Below, in pieces: positions 23,860 to 34,860 of a DNA stretch of 64,000 bases (positions are counted from its first letter, which is position 1; each line of letters begins with the position of its first letter). This stretch comes from Apoderus coryli (taxonomy: Eukaryota; Arthropoda; Insecta; Coleoptera; Attelabidae): positions 13,433,135 to 13,497,134 of the forward strand of contig OU452202.1 of NCBI GenBank assembly GCA_911728435.2, written 5' to 3'. Under the pieces are notes generated by a model. It was not told where the DNA came from. It saw only the letters and a list, made by a program, of their open reading frames with translations, and did no database searches. The position numbers were made by a program, and so were the translations under genes.

Positions 23860-24865
23860 GGGATGTAATAGTATATTGTGCAACGAAAATGAAATGACAT
23901 ATATGTCCTACGAGTATGCGGCTCATGCTGCAAATCATACGAGTAGGAAATGGCCATTTCATGTGAGTTTCACACTATACTTTTTCTACGACTGCTTCAA
24001 TAGTATGTGCTTTTGAATAAATTAAACATCATATATTTTAAGAAAATATTTGTTTTTCGAAACTTACCTATACTCGCCCTGTCGGCGTAAACCTAAATAC
24101 GATGAGTTAAAAGTATGAAATTGTCTAGGTGGTGTTAAACTATATTTACTATGACTGTCACTGTTTTTCATTGGTTCATGGTTCGAGAATCTGGCTCCTT
24201 GCCTCTTACCCTCCGCTTTCAAGGGTAGTCATAAATTATATGAAAATGCAACCCTTTTATTATAAATTCTCCTCTCCAGAGAAATAAGGTTAGTTGTGTC
24301 TTAATTTTAAACTAATAGTAGTAGTAGTAGGCAGTAAAATGTGAACCATAGTCCAACTTGACCGTATGTGGTCTTATATTTTAATGTAAGTAATATTATT
24401 TGTATTCTATTATTATAACTCTATAGTCTCTAATTTAAGTTTCATCATTTTGTAAACTCTCCTCAACTTTAACTGTTAATAAACTTAGTCTATTTCAACT
24501 TGGTATCCGGTGTTTCAATCTTTTAGATAAGATCCTTCTTTTCAATGCCCTCGTAGTTCACGTTAAACCTAAACGTGACAATATAAATAGCTGTGAAACC
24601 TTCGAAATTAGCGACATAATTTATTTATATTAATAACTGTCAATTTGGTTTAGTTGTATTGTCGGCGTTGCTATGGTGATTTTTCATAACCGATGCTACT
24701 TTTGTCATTACCAGGAAATTTACCCGTGCATTTTTAAATATTTCGCTGGGCAACTAGTGGGAAATGAAAAACAGCATTACAATGTACTACATTTTCAAAT
24801 TATGATTGAATATAAATAATAAAGGCATTTAAAGACAGTCGTAGAAAAAAGTTATTTTTTCTATA
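23860..24865. repeat. Dispersed repeat, copy B (inverted relative to copy A)
   Basis: It contains a compact foldback (about 23870-23985, GTGCAACG paired with CGTTGCAC-like arms and CCTACGAGTATG with CATACGAGTAGG), then the GCCCTGTCGGCGTAA and TAGGTGGTGTTAAACTATA blocks. Next comes the segment shared with copy C (24390-24590) and finally the GGGAAATGAAAAACAGCAT block ending in AGTCGTAGAAAAA near 24838-24850. It lacks the MITE present in copy A. No ORF of note. Confidence 0.72.
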
Positions 24866-25117
24866 ACTTTACCATTTTTTACAACTCTGAAACATTGCTA
24901 AAATGTTAATGTTCTTACAAATCATACAATAATTTTAATCTACAGCGATTATTATACAAATTGGGAAGAAACTAAAGTCTCTGAGCCCCTAAATATTGCA
25001 ACCACTTTACCAAAACACTAGCGTCCTCTATTTTTAATAATCCCCTATTATTTAATAGCAAATATTTAAATTGAGTGAAATAATTGACAAGTGTCGCCAT
25101 TAATCGAAAATTTTTAA

Positions 25118-25320
25118 CTATAAGAAAAACTTTTGAATCTTAGTTTGTTATAGAATGGTCTCAAAACATTTTTATACGGGGTGTCTCAATAATGTTTCCA
25201 TTTATTTGTTGAGAATTTTAGGCACGGCAGAACCTAATAAATAGAAAAACTTTTGAATTGTTTTAGTTTGCTCATAAAATTTATATACAGGGTGTCTCAA
25301 AAATGTTTCCATTTATTTCA
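25118..25320 (+). repeat. Direct tandem duplication, about 120-bp unit, two copies
   Basis: AGAAAAACTTTTGAAT, then TTTTATACGGGGTGTCTCAA and TGTTTCCATTTATTT at 25118-25206, recur as AGAAAAACTTTTGAAT, TTATATACAGGGTGTCTCAA and TGTTTCCATTTATTT at 25241-25319. Each unit carries one CAGGGTGTC-type MITE end. Confidence 0.75.
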
Positions 25321-25887
25321 GAAAAGAAAAAAGATGTGTGTGCTTTTCAATGGAAATCTACTTGCCTAAACAACATAATAACTTGCGAGGTCCAACACAA
25401 TATGCTCTGCTGCCAGACTTTTTTTGAAAATTTCACGACAAACATATTCCAGCACATTTTCCTCAACCAACACCTAATATATTTACACATATAATATGAT
25501 TAGATACGTACTTCATTTTACAACAAAATTTGACTTATTCAACTTCCACAATAATATAATAAATATTAAAACAATATTGTTTAGAAGAAATGTCAAAAAA
25601 TGCAAAAAATCTGAAACATGAGCGATAATGAGTTGTCTGAGATACCCATTGAAAAGAGCAAAGTAACTGTCGAATATCAGAAAAATAAGTTGTAGTTGAA
25701 AATGAAAGTTCCCAATGTCAGATCAGAAAATCAACCATGTGCCAAAAAAATTAATCTTTAACTCATAAATTTTTTTTATAGTTTAATTTTTGTCAGGACA
25801 GCACATAAAAGCAATAATACTCGAAAAATCTGCTCAACTCCGTTAGGCTTCGAAGATTTTAATTATCTTCATTCCTTAGCATGCATA

Positions 25888-26735
25888 CAGAGTGTTCGGA
25901 AATGATAGTGCCAGAAATGCACCAGCTATTCACCGCGAGAAATAAAGGTACACGTATTGTTTTGTTTTATCTTATTTTAATTTGTGGACCCAAAATTCAC
26001 TTTTTCCTGAGTATTTTACGAACCATTAATCCGATGGCGCTCAAATTTGGAACCACAGTTATTTAGTATCGTATTTCAAACCAAGCAGTAATGTCAACTT
26101 GACATCAGATGGCGCCACACACTCGTACGCCTTTCGATGGATGGATTAACTTTTTTTTATCGAAAATAATATATAAATATAAAATTTTACATTTTCTTCA
26201 TGCAAAAAGATGCCACTATTTTTTCGGTGCTTTTAATACTATTCGAGAAAATCACGATTCAAAAGTGTACGATATTTACCAAATTTATTTTAATGGTCAA
26301 GTACTAGTATTAGTACTTGCCATGGAGGATCATGGATTTGTAAATGTTTGGCATTAAAGAGTCATTTATCATTTTATTAAAACCCATTTCAAACTATGTT
26401 TCTGCCCTTTCGATAATCCTCAAGGTTTTAGAGAAAATTACCATTAACCATTTTGGAAATTACACTGTTTGACACAAACATGTTACGTTGAAATAAAAAC
26501 TACTTCAAACAGAATAACTTTTATTACAAACTACATATTATGTATAATTTCACGAAAAACCTTTACCAAAAATGTAAAAAAATAATTGGCCCCATGCAGC
26601 TGCAGCTGATGTCGTTAAGTTGACACTGCTTTGTTTGAAATACAATACTAAATAACCGTTCCATATTTGAGCGTATTTGGATTTGTGGTTCGAATAATAC
26701 ATGGATCTTTGGCACCCTCATTTCCGAACACCCTG
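25888..26735. mobile_element. 848-bp TIR element with long arms and TA duplications
   Basis: The ends are CAGAGTGTTCGGAAATGA and, reversed, CAGGGTGTTCGGAAATGA. Matching resumes further in: GCTCAAATTTGGAAC and GTTATTTAGTATCGTATTTC on the left correspond to inverted sequence at 26630-26690. TA flanks both ends (25886-25887, 26736-26737). No transposase motif was found. Confidence 0.75.
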
Positions 26736-27183
26736 TATATTTCACATAGAAATCAGTCAATTCGTAATTTTATTGAAATTATCGGAACTATTATAGGCGA
26801 ATAAATAATGATACTATGAGTATTAGTAGGTATGTCTGATAATTTACTGGGAATTTACAGAGAGCCGTGCATTACTGAAAACCTTACCTAATGGTGTTGG
26901 GCAACAATTACCTATACACATTTGATTTTCACAGGCATGTTGAGAATAATGAATGAAAACGGATATTTTCGTCGAATTGAATAAAAGCGAATTCCTTGTT
27001 GTACCGCTAATAATACATCAGGTTACGTTAAACCTGAGTCATTAAATGTGAAACAAACTTTATAAGCTTACTTTTGCCGATGACTGCAAACTTTTCTCAG
27101 TGATCAATACTATAAATTATTGCAATGACTTGTAGTTGGATCTGAATATTCTAAGTTGTTGGTTTCACGATATCAGGTTATCT
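26736..27183. other. AT-rich sequence, no gene recognised
   Basis: Nothing recognisable. Confidence 0.4.
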
Positions 27184-27855
27184 TTAAATAGGTATATCCA
27201 AATGCAGTGTAACTACTTTCCACTGAATCAAGATTCCGATTAACTTTAAACTAAAGCCTTGGAATAGATGCCTTAGGATGATGACCTCGGTGCAATGCAT
27301 CATCTTTCGTGTCTTCACGACAAGTTCGTGCAGCTCCGCTATGGCGTATTTTAACCCCACAAAGGAGCAAAAGAGGACTGGAACAGCTAGCATATTTGTT
27401 GCAGCGACTTTATTCTTTCTCGACAACTTTGATGACCAGATTTGTCGCAGCCGCCGCTCACTCACTGCGAAAGGATTGTTTCACCCGGGCGGAACCTTGA
27501 TTGAGGCCCAGGTACGTGTACGTCTCCCCGGCCTCCAAATGTTTTTAAGATACTTCCATCTAACAACTGCCGTCCTCTCCGTGTTCAGCTAGGCGTCCGT
27601 TCTTAAGAAGGACAATCACACATTTGTCGATCCCAAACTCCATGCCAACTTCATGAGTATACTGCTGCACTACCCTTATTGTCTTCTTTAGATCTTGTTT
27701 CCAGGAAGCATACAATGTCAAGTCATCCAAATAAATTTTCTTCAGCTTACTTTTCTTGGGGTGTTCAGTTCTTATAAAAAATTTCTTTATAAAACTTTTC
27801 TCAATAAAGGCAACATCCATCTTTATTTTCGTGAATTAAATTAAATTACAACGAC

Positions 27856-27884
27856 GTTTCGTCACTAAATAGTAACTTCTTCAG
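27856..27884 (-). ncRNA. Hammerhead-like ribozyme motif (left arm)
   Basis: On the minus strand: CTGAAGA, one extra A, a stem GTTACTA/TAGTGAC with a two-base loop, then GAAAC. This is the hammerhead core with a good stem II. Cleavage is not shown. Confidence 0.55.
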
Positions 27885-27898
27885 GTTGAACACATTTT

Positions 27899-27928
27899 TT
27901 TGAAGAAGTTACTAATTAGTGACGAAAC
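27899..27928 (+). ncRNA. Hammerhead-like motif with damaged core (right arm)
   Basis: TTGAAGA, A, the stem GTTACTA/TTAGTGAC and GAAAC. The invariant C of the core is T here, so this copy is probably inactive. Confidence 0.4.
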
Positions 27929-29210
27929 GTCGTAGTAATTTTATTTTATTTAATTGACAAAAATAAAGATGGATGTTGTCTTTATTTAGAAAAGTTTTGT
28001 AAAGAAATTTTGTATAAGAACCGAACACCCCAAGAAAAGTAATCTGAAGAAAATTAGAATCACGATTCAAGAATAATAAAAAAATAAATACATCCACATA
28101 AAATTGGGGAGTGACCTTATGCCTCCGGGCTGAGGGTGTGCCGTAAAAGTATCCGCGTGTGTTTCGCAGGGCAATTGACAGTGGTAGTAGAGAGATTCAA
28201 GACACCCGCGTATCGCCCGATGTTATGGCAAAACGGGTCCTCCAGAGCGACTTCATCCCTATACCATGCATCTGAACACTGGGACCGGTATCGAAAGACC
28301 TGTCAAGAAGGTGGTCAGTAGTTGATGACTCGTTGAGCCTTCCGATAGTCGATCCAGGCCATCGAGAGATTCCGCTTAAACTGCACATAATCAGATCTAT
28401 CAGCAGGCATTCACGACAGCCAGCCACACCCCTCTTTGACCCACGCTGCTCGTATAGTGCATGAAACATCGGATCCATCGCGTTCAGTATCCACTTGTAC
28501 AAAATTTTAATGAATACCTTGTAACGATCGTGCGGTGCCCGCTAAAGCGCTTCGCTCCGCGAACTTCCTCAGTACTTGTCGGATCGCACGTTTGGTCTGG
28601 TTGAAAAACCCTCGAAGGAATTTCCCAACTGTGCTAGGGTGGAGTGTCTCCGTCACCTCATAGATATTCCTCCAGAAACCCTGAACTCAATCCGCGGAAG
28701 GTGCAACAACACGCGGAGGTGTTTGGAACAAACGAGAATGATTCTCCTTGAACCGTAAGTTCTGGAAGAGCTTTCTCACTCGCCTCACTAGTGACTTTTG
28801 TCGCAACATTGCTGCTTGATGGTCTGCAGCAAATTGTCACGAAGTGTGTGATATGTCCGCCGTAATTCTACAGCAATACGACGGACTTTAGCAATGCAAG
28901 GCATACCAGCCTTTGTGTACTGCATCACACACTGAATACGAGATGCATGCTGTGTTTCCCCACAAATCTTGGTCTCGATCTTTACTACACGTCTCCTAGT
29001 TCTCTTGGCAGCCGAACCATCCTCACGCCGAGAGAGCCGAAAGGCGGCCTGGTAAACGACGGAATTAATGCGCCAGATATTAGCTGTCTCTGGAAGGTCA
29101 TCCTCTCTGGTTAGGTCTTGTAGCTTCGGGCGTCTACACTTGTGCAGAAGCCTTCTATCACCGAGGTCAACAGGCAATACGGGAGGGTTTTCTACCCTCC
29201 TATCCACCAT

Positions 29211-29805
29211 TGGTACGGTATCTAATCAGGCAATTGTTGCGGAGTAAGCAATAGATACTCAGGCGAGCCCCTACGTTGGGGGCTGCTGCCCTTATATCAG
29301 AGCAAAATTGGCAATAAAACTATTATTATTTTAAGTGATGTCTAAAGATCGCCAAATTAAGGATTTGTGTAATTTGTCTGTAAGATGTCAACAGAGTCGC
29401 ACTTATTTGTCAGACATAATCAAAAACCACGTAAATATTTGGGACACACCCTGATCGTAACAGGATAATATAAGCAACTAAACCACATAACTAATTGAAG
29501 TCTTATAAGAAATTACCTTTCTGAAATGGCATACTTGAACACTGCACTACGGGTAGTCTGCAAATGGATATGTAAATTTTTTTGGAGAGTAAATAACTTA
29601 CAGGATTGTCCCGTCGTTGCCAAAATGCTATGCTTCAGAACATTATTTGCAGATGCCATAAAAATGCAGGTTTGCGTCTTAGCAAGAGAAAATAACGGAG
29701 ATAATTTTTTTAGAAGTAAATCGCTAATAATTAATTATCAAAAGTCAATCGTAATAAATATACAGAGTGATGTACTAATTTATTTAACTGTTGACTCACA
29801 GTATA
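29211..29805. other. No gene recognised; possible retroelement tail
   Basis: CAATAAAACTATTATTATT at about 29311-29330 resembles a LINE 3' tail on the plus strand. The 95-codon ORF at 29526-29813 has no recognisable motif. Confidence 0.35.
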
Positions 29806-31039
29806 CAGTGTGAGTATAGTGGAAACCCCTGTTTATTTCCGAAAATAATAAAGTTATTTGGTATAAAAAACAGCTGGAGGCGGTAATAAGGCATTAGATG
29901 TCATTTTGTCGTTGCTAGAAAACCCGCATTTATCGACAAGGGAAATCAGTCAACAACACGATATAATATGTCAAAGATCTGTGGCAAGATTATTAAAAAA
30001 AGAACATTTCTATCCATACAAAATACAGCTGGTTCAAGAGCCTGAAGATGGAGATTTTCAGAGGCGTCTTGAATTGTGCAATATAATGTTAGACCAAATT
30101 AACTTGAATCCAAACTTTCTTTTCACTGATGAAGCTACTTTTAGTTTGTCCTCCAAAAATCCACGCTGGATCATGGAGGGACGAACTCTGCGACCACAAA
30201 AAGTTAATGTATGGTTGGGTATCTTGGATCGTAATGTTATTGGGCCATTCTTCATTGATGGCAATCTTACAGCTGACAAATATTTAAATTTGCTAAGAAA
30301 AGAAATTGTACCCGCTGTGTTGGCAGTTTGGTTACATCAGGACGGTGCTCCTAGTCATTTTGGGAGAGACTTTCTGTGGAAAGATGGATTGGTCGTCGAG
30401 GAGCTATCGAATGCCCCCCCCCGCTCTCCAGCTTTGACACCCTGTGATTTTTTTCTTTGGGGAACTTGAAAAATATTATCTACAAAAACAGATCAATAAA
30501 TTTGGAAGAACTGAGAGCTAAATTTATTGGAGTATCTAGAAGAATATTACCTGTCATGCTAGTAAAAGTAAGAAATTCATTTGAAAGTTGACTCCAATTG
30601 TGCGCAAATAACAACGGACAACATTTTTAACTTTTGTTTTTAATATTAGGTGGTTCGTTTTTCTTTTTACTAATTGTTTTTTGAATTCAATTTTTATTTG
30701 TCCGTATATTGACATTTTATTTTGTAAGTATGAATTGTCATGGCAAGTCTTAAAAAATTTAACAGTTTTTCTCAACTATTTTCTAATGTAACCCTATAAA
30801 AGTTTTATGTTGTCGTATGCAGAAATTAATGGTCTACCTAGAAATAGAATGAAAAATATACCGTGCCATTTAAAAAGGAAAATTGCTTACCACAGCAACA
30901 AAGCTGTTAACGCTATAAAAAATCGAACACCGGCAGGTTGTGCCAAAAATTACACCAAATAACTTTTCTTAAAAATTTTTTCAAAATAACGATTATTTTC
31001 GGAAATATACAGGGGTTTCCACACTTTATACTCACTCTG
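29806..31039 (+). mobile_element. Complete mariner-related transposon (1.23 kb) with TIRs and TA duplications
   Basis: The left TIR begins CAGTGTGAGTATAG and continues TGGAAACCCCTG-TTATTTCCGAAAATAA. The right TIR, reversed, begins CAGAGTGAGTATAA and continues with the same inner blocks. The matched ends are about 40-45 bp. TA flanks both sides (29804-29805, 31040-31041). The interior carries one transposase pseudogene on the plus strand. The element is structurally whole but shorter than a typical autonomous copy. Confidence 0.88.
29906..30630 (+). pseudogene. Mariner-related DDE transposase, frameshifted
   Basis: The frame opens with the end of a helix-turn-helix (STREISQQHDIICQRSVARL) and then LFTDEATFSLSSK (first catalytic D, at about 30128). 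It continues VNVWLGILDRNVIGPFFIDG, WLHQDGAPSHFGRD (second D) and PPRSPALTPCDFFLWG (third D). This is the D,D,D layout of mariner-like elements related to Tc1/IS630. Between about 30372 and 30415 the main frame reads an odd segment, while the +1 frame gives ERWIGRRGAIE, the expected family sequence. Two compensating shifts, the second at a run of eight C, therefore enclose it. A further shift at 30469 is followed by KNIIYKNRSINLEELRAK and NNNGQHF, the normal C-terminus, with one in-frame stop. The N-terminal half of the DNA-binding domain is missing. It is probably inactive. Confidence 0.85.
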
Positions 31040-31656
31040 TATAGACAATTCAAATTTTATACATGTGGTGTTTTTGTGTCATCCCTTTTTGGTCTGGCTC
31101 TATGTGTTAATAATAATAATTATTTTCACAGATTGGATAAATCTGTAATTTTCGTAAAATTTTACATTTAACAGTAGAAAATGTATAGAGCGATATAAAA
31201 GTAAAAGTAACTTACTTTGTTAAATTCCTTCTATTCTTTTCGGGATATCAGCGTATTGTTTTTCAAATCTAAATAAACATTGTTTTTTTTTGTCCGGTTG
31301 GCTAAATAGGATAAAAGCATGTACACTCACTAATTAATCACCCTGCATAATAAATAATAATTTTCAAGGAAATGCTGAAAGCAAACGATAAATTATTATG
31401 CTTTGGACAATCCGGCATTACGATAAATAGTCACGAATATTGGCGGTGGATTTATTTTGAAATTTGTAGGACGTTCGTTTTGGGATAAAAGTGTGCAAAG
31501 CATGCCGCACAATAATAATTAATTAATTAAATTAATTATTGGTATTGAATATATTGTTTAGGATGTCAGACGGAATGTGAAGTATCCCTTTATGTCAAAA
31601 TCAAAAAGAATTGTATACAAAAGTTGATTCGTAACTTTGTTTATCTAAAAGTGTAC
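31040..31656. other. AT-rich sequence, no gene recognised
   Basis: Nothing recognisable beyond AT-rich low-complexity sequence. Confidence 0.4.
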
Positions 31657-31762
31657 AGGTTGTGTTAATTTTAAGATGAAGATATCATCTTCTTTAGTTT
31701 TCTTGGATCATGTTATACTGGATGGGCAAAAACTCCCTTTCCTTTTCATATCTGTAAGAACT

Positions 31763-31936
31763 TTAAAACAAAATGATAAAAACCGCTAAAATAAGTTGCA
31801 AAGGCAACTTTAATTCATGTAGTTTTTTTGCAGTGTCAGTGTGGAAAATGATATCGGTAAAGTATCCACCATTGGAATTCACACACGCTTCTGCTCTATT
31901 CATTGTATTTTGCATCACTGCGTGAATTGTGTGGAG
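31763..31936 (-). pseudogene. C-terminal fragment of a mariner-related DDE transposase
   Basis: The minus-strand frame contains AVMQNTMNRAEACVNSNGG and YFTDIIFHT, the R-x-x-x-C-x-x-x-x-G-G-H-x-x-D-x-I-F end of one large group of insect DDE transposases. The catalytic domain is not preserved upstream on this strand. About 100 bases beyond the end, TACAGGTTGTGTTAAT (31657-31672) could be the element's terminus. Only the last third of the 107-codon ORF carries the family signal. Confidence 0.6.
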
Positions 31937-32098
31937 TTTTTTTCCCACCCAGTATGTATTTATAAATTTTGAATTACTGTGTAAAAACGTTTTTGTAAAC
32001 TCCCAGTCTTTTTGCAGAAAAGTACAAAAAAACATACAATTTTTTAATTTGAAAAATAGTCCATTCGTGGAGTTGTATATTTTCAATCACAAATTAAA

Positions 32099-32488
32099 GG
32101 CGAATCTCCACAAAAATAAATTTAATAGAAATTCATTGAATTAAATTCACAGAAATCGAAAAATGAATGAATGTGCTTTATTTTTGGATTTCTGTCGAAG
32201 TGTTTTAAAATAGGTAATATCAAATTAAAAAAAAAAGTTGGTAACAATCATGATCTACAAAAAAAAAACGTGAATAACAGAATAATGTTGGTTATTTAGT
32301 ATTTTATTATACATACTACAACAACAAAAAATCCATAAGGGTGTCCTCGATGGAAATTCCTATAACATTGATTTTGTACGTTTCTCTTTTTGCCACTGAT
32401 GATGGAACTGGTGTAAATTCCGAAACATGTTTGGATGATATTTATGAATTTCTATTAAATTTATTTTTGTGCAGAATCGACTTTTATT
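32099..32488 (+). mobile_element. PLE-like insertion with inverted ends and a hammerhead-type motif
   Basis: Bases 32102-32140 (CACAAAAATAAATTTAATAG core) are inverted at 32440-32485 with few mismatches. Between them is a hammerhead-like core at 32396-32426. The layout is that of the short PLE-type units at 39566-39857 and 55401-55632. No RT coding sequence is present. Confidence 0.55.
32396..32426 (+). ncRNA. Hammerhead-like ribozyme motif
   Basis: CTGATGA, T, a GGAA/TTCC stem with a long loop, then GAAAC followed by ATGT. The stem is shorter than in the other copies. Confidence 0.5.
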
Positions 32489-34398
32489 TGTCAGTTAAAA
32501 CAATACTATTTTGATTCATTGATAATGTTAATGTTCTTAAATGAATGTTTGTTAAAATAAGTAACGTTTTGAGGGAGCTCGCTTTACAAAAGGCAGTCTA
32601 AATGTGAGATAATGCTAAGAGATGCAGTCAAGAAAAAATAATAAAAGAAATTTTCAAAGGCTATTTTTTTTGCAAAAATCTCTTGAAATTTTTTCAAGAG
32701 GATTTTTTGAAAATGTATTTTTTACAGATGGTGCAAAAATTCGTAGTAACAAACACGTATATCATATCATCATTGGTTTTTCGTCTATATTATTTTGAGA
32801 ATGTAATTAATTGGCCGGAGATTCACACTCTCGACTACTTTTAGACAATATTATTTTACATATTAAATAAACATCGTTGTTTCATTTTAAAACTGAATCA
32901 TGCATTCAGAAGAATTGCCATCATACTTGCTGTAATAGATACAGTAAGTCACTTACCTACTTCTAAATACATTTTTAACATTGCTAAGTAAATTTGGCAA
33001 ATTGTTAAATTAATTTGTTCAAATTTAAATTTTTTTATATCACGCATTGGTAATTATTATTTATTCGGAAGGTGATTTTGCATGAATAATGTTTAGAATT
33101 TTAAATAGTGGCGAAATACTCAAATAATGACCTTTTAATTTGAGTATTTTTGTTACGAAATCTTGCACACAGTTAAAATTAAATTTTCTGTTATTCTAAT
33201 ATCCCCATTATTTTGTTTTTATAACCATTTTCGAAATATTTAAATATAGGAAACTTTAATTATTTTAAACTATATCTTACTGAATAATATATTCTGAGAG
33301 CCGAAAGGTCATAAAACACATAGCCATAAATACAATCTTTAATTTAAACAGTGGATTTTCTCAAAAATCCACCACGAAAGATTTATTACTAATTATTAAA
33401 TCATATGAGACATATTTCGATGCTCTCTAGGAAGTTTTTTTCTTTTATTAATTTTTTTGAAACATCAACCATGATTAAAAAAAAATATTATGACACCCTG
33501 TAATAATCTAATTAATAATATTAATTAATAATTTGATATCAGAGATATAAAGGCTTAAATGTATGTAACGGGTCCGCCAGTGAAGTTTTTAAAGTTCCAT
33601 ATATCATTTCCCGCTCATAATGGGGCGGGAGCGAAGTTATGGATTATTGCTTTGTAGTAAAAATATGTGTACAATATTTGAAAAATGAAACAGGTTCAGA
33701 ACCAAGAATAACTCCAGAAATTGTTGTTACTGTGGGGCATTTTAGTTATTTGTAAAGATAAAAGTTTGTGTAAAATTTAGATTTTAATTTTCAAGGTGCA
33801 GACTCAAATTATGGGAAAAAATAAGGAATAGTGGTTGATATGAAACATAATTTCCAGAATAAATCCAAATTAGGTTATAGGATCATAAGAATAGAACATT
33901 TTAGTTGGAACCAGACCTTCGAAATAAATACCTACAAAATATAACTCTTTTTGTTTTTATTTTCAAAAATATTAAATATTATGAATAAATTTGCGGATTT
34001 GTGAGATTTTATTGAGGCACCTTGTATTTTTATAATGTCAGGTAAGAAAAAAACGGAAATCCGCATTGAATAAATTATTAGTAAAATCACTTCATTATTG
34101 TAATTTCTTACCATTACTATTTCAGATATATTCAAATATCCAATAAGAACTATTTGTATCTCTGTCAATATGTCACATTTTTGAAAATAATACGTAAATT
34201 CCGAGAAAAATTTAAAAATTTATTGCATTAAATTCGAGCATTTATATTTTTTGAAACACAAAATCCGATTACACAGCATCGTACTAAAAAGTTTGCAAAG
34301 AACGCGCAAACCGCAAACTTCTATGTTAAATCATATAAAGCGAGGTATTTTATAATAGCAACTAATTGTTGTCACCCTGTACATGTAATTTTTATATA
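32489..34398. other. AT-rich sequence, no gene recognised
   Basis: Short ORFs only. A CACCCTGTA motif near 33494 and another at 34374 look like isolated MITE ends without partners. Confidence 0.4.
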
Positions 34399-34860
34399 TT
34401 ACACAGGCCAACAAAATGAAAAAAAAAATTTGGTGCCAGAAATCTAACATCTGATTTTAGATGTTTTTAATGTGCTGATTCCAAAAATGCCACCAGATTT
34501 TTTCTATCAGCTCTAGTTTTTGAGATACACGTTACAGGTTAAATGATATATTTTTTTCTGATAAAGGACAACAAATAAAGAGATAAATATGTACTTAATC
34601 GTCAAAATAGGAATTTCCCAGAATCTAATTAGCCAAATGGATACCTGGAATTGTCCCTGACCCAATGTTCCTATACTAGGAACTACTCAATACAATGCTC
34701 TTACTTACTTTTATACCTGTAATTGCCTATGACCCGATCCTTCTATACCTGCTTGGCTGTACTTGATTTAGTATATTACTGAGTTTTCCCAAGTAAAGTT
34801 GTGCTATCATTTTGTGTAAATTTTGGTCGTTTTGTAGTATCAAGACACTAAACTGAAACA

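Larger units (their letters stand above)
27734..28056. mobile_element. Inverted PLE-like insertion with hammerhead-type motifs
   Basis: Bases 27734-27886 and 27900-28056 are inverted copies. Shared blocks are CTTTTCTTGGGGTGTTC, AAACTTTTCT, CAACATCCATCTTTATTTT, ACGACGTTTCGTCACTAA and AGTAACTTCTTCA. Each arm carries a hammerhead-like core. The unit interrupts the minus-strand LINE. The family resemblance to the other inverted, ribozyme-bearing units of the window supports a Penelope-like origin. No protein-coding PLE sequence is inside. Confidence 0.65.
27184..29210 (-). pseudogene. Degenerate non-LTR retrotransposon reverse transcriptase
   Basis: Read from high to low coordinates. The frame 29210-28788 has a pre-RT region (LQDLTREDDLPETANIWRIN). 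The 28502-28197 segment carries QLYKWILNAM-like sequence, RGSKRGVAGCRECLLIDLIM (the G-C-R-R-G-x-x-G-C-x-E-Q-L-x-I-D RT finger) and, in shifted frames, the expected motif A area. Bases 27760-27560 carry KIYLDDLTLYASWKQDLKKT with a Y-x-DD box and GMEFGIDKCVIVLLKNGRL. The frame 27465-27184 carries RLRQIWSSKLSRKNKVAATN and the TRKMMH thumb segment. The order is right for one element spanning about 2 kb, but stops and shifts break it repeatedly, and an inverted insertion interrupts it at 27734-28056. The clade is uncertain: restriction-endonuclease-type LINEs of the R2/CRE kind are one option. Confidence 0.72.

Noticed and set aside
27278..27592. 104-codon plus-strand ORF and the overlapping 63-codon ORF
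   Set aside because: Both are antisense to the minus-strand LINE RT, which has recognisable RT motifs.
29526..29813. 95-codon plus-strand ORF as a small gene
   Set aside because: No motif, no similarity to the adjacent transposase, AT-rich composition like non-coding neighbours.
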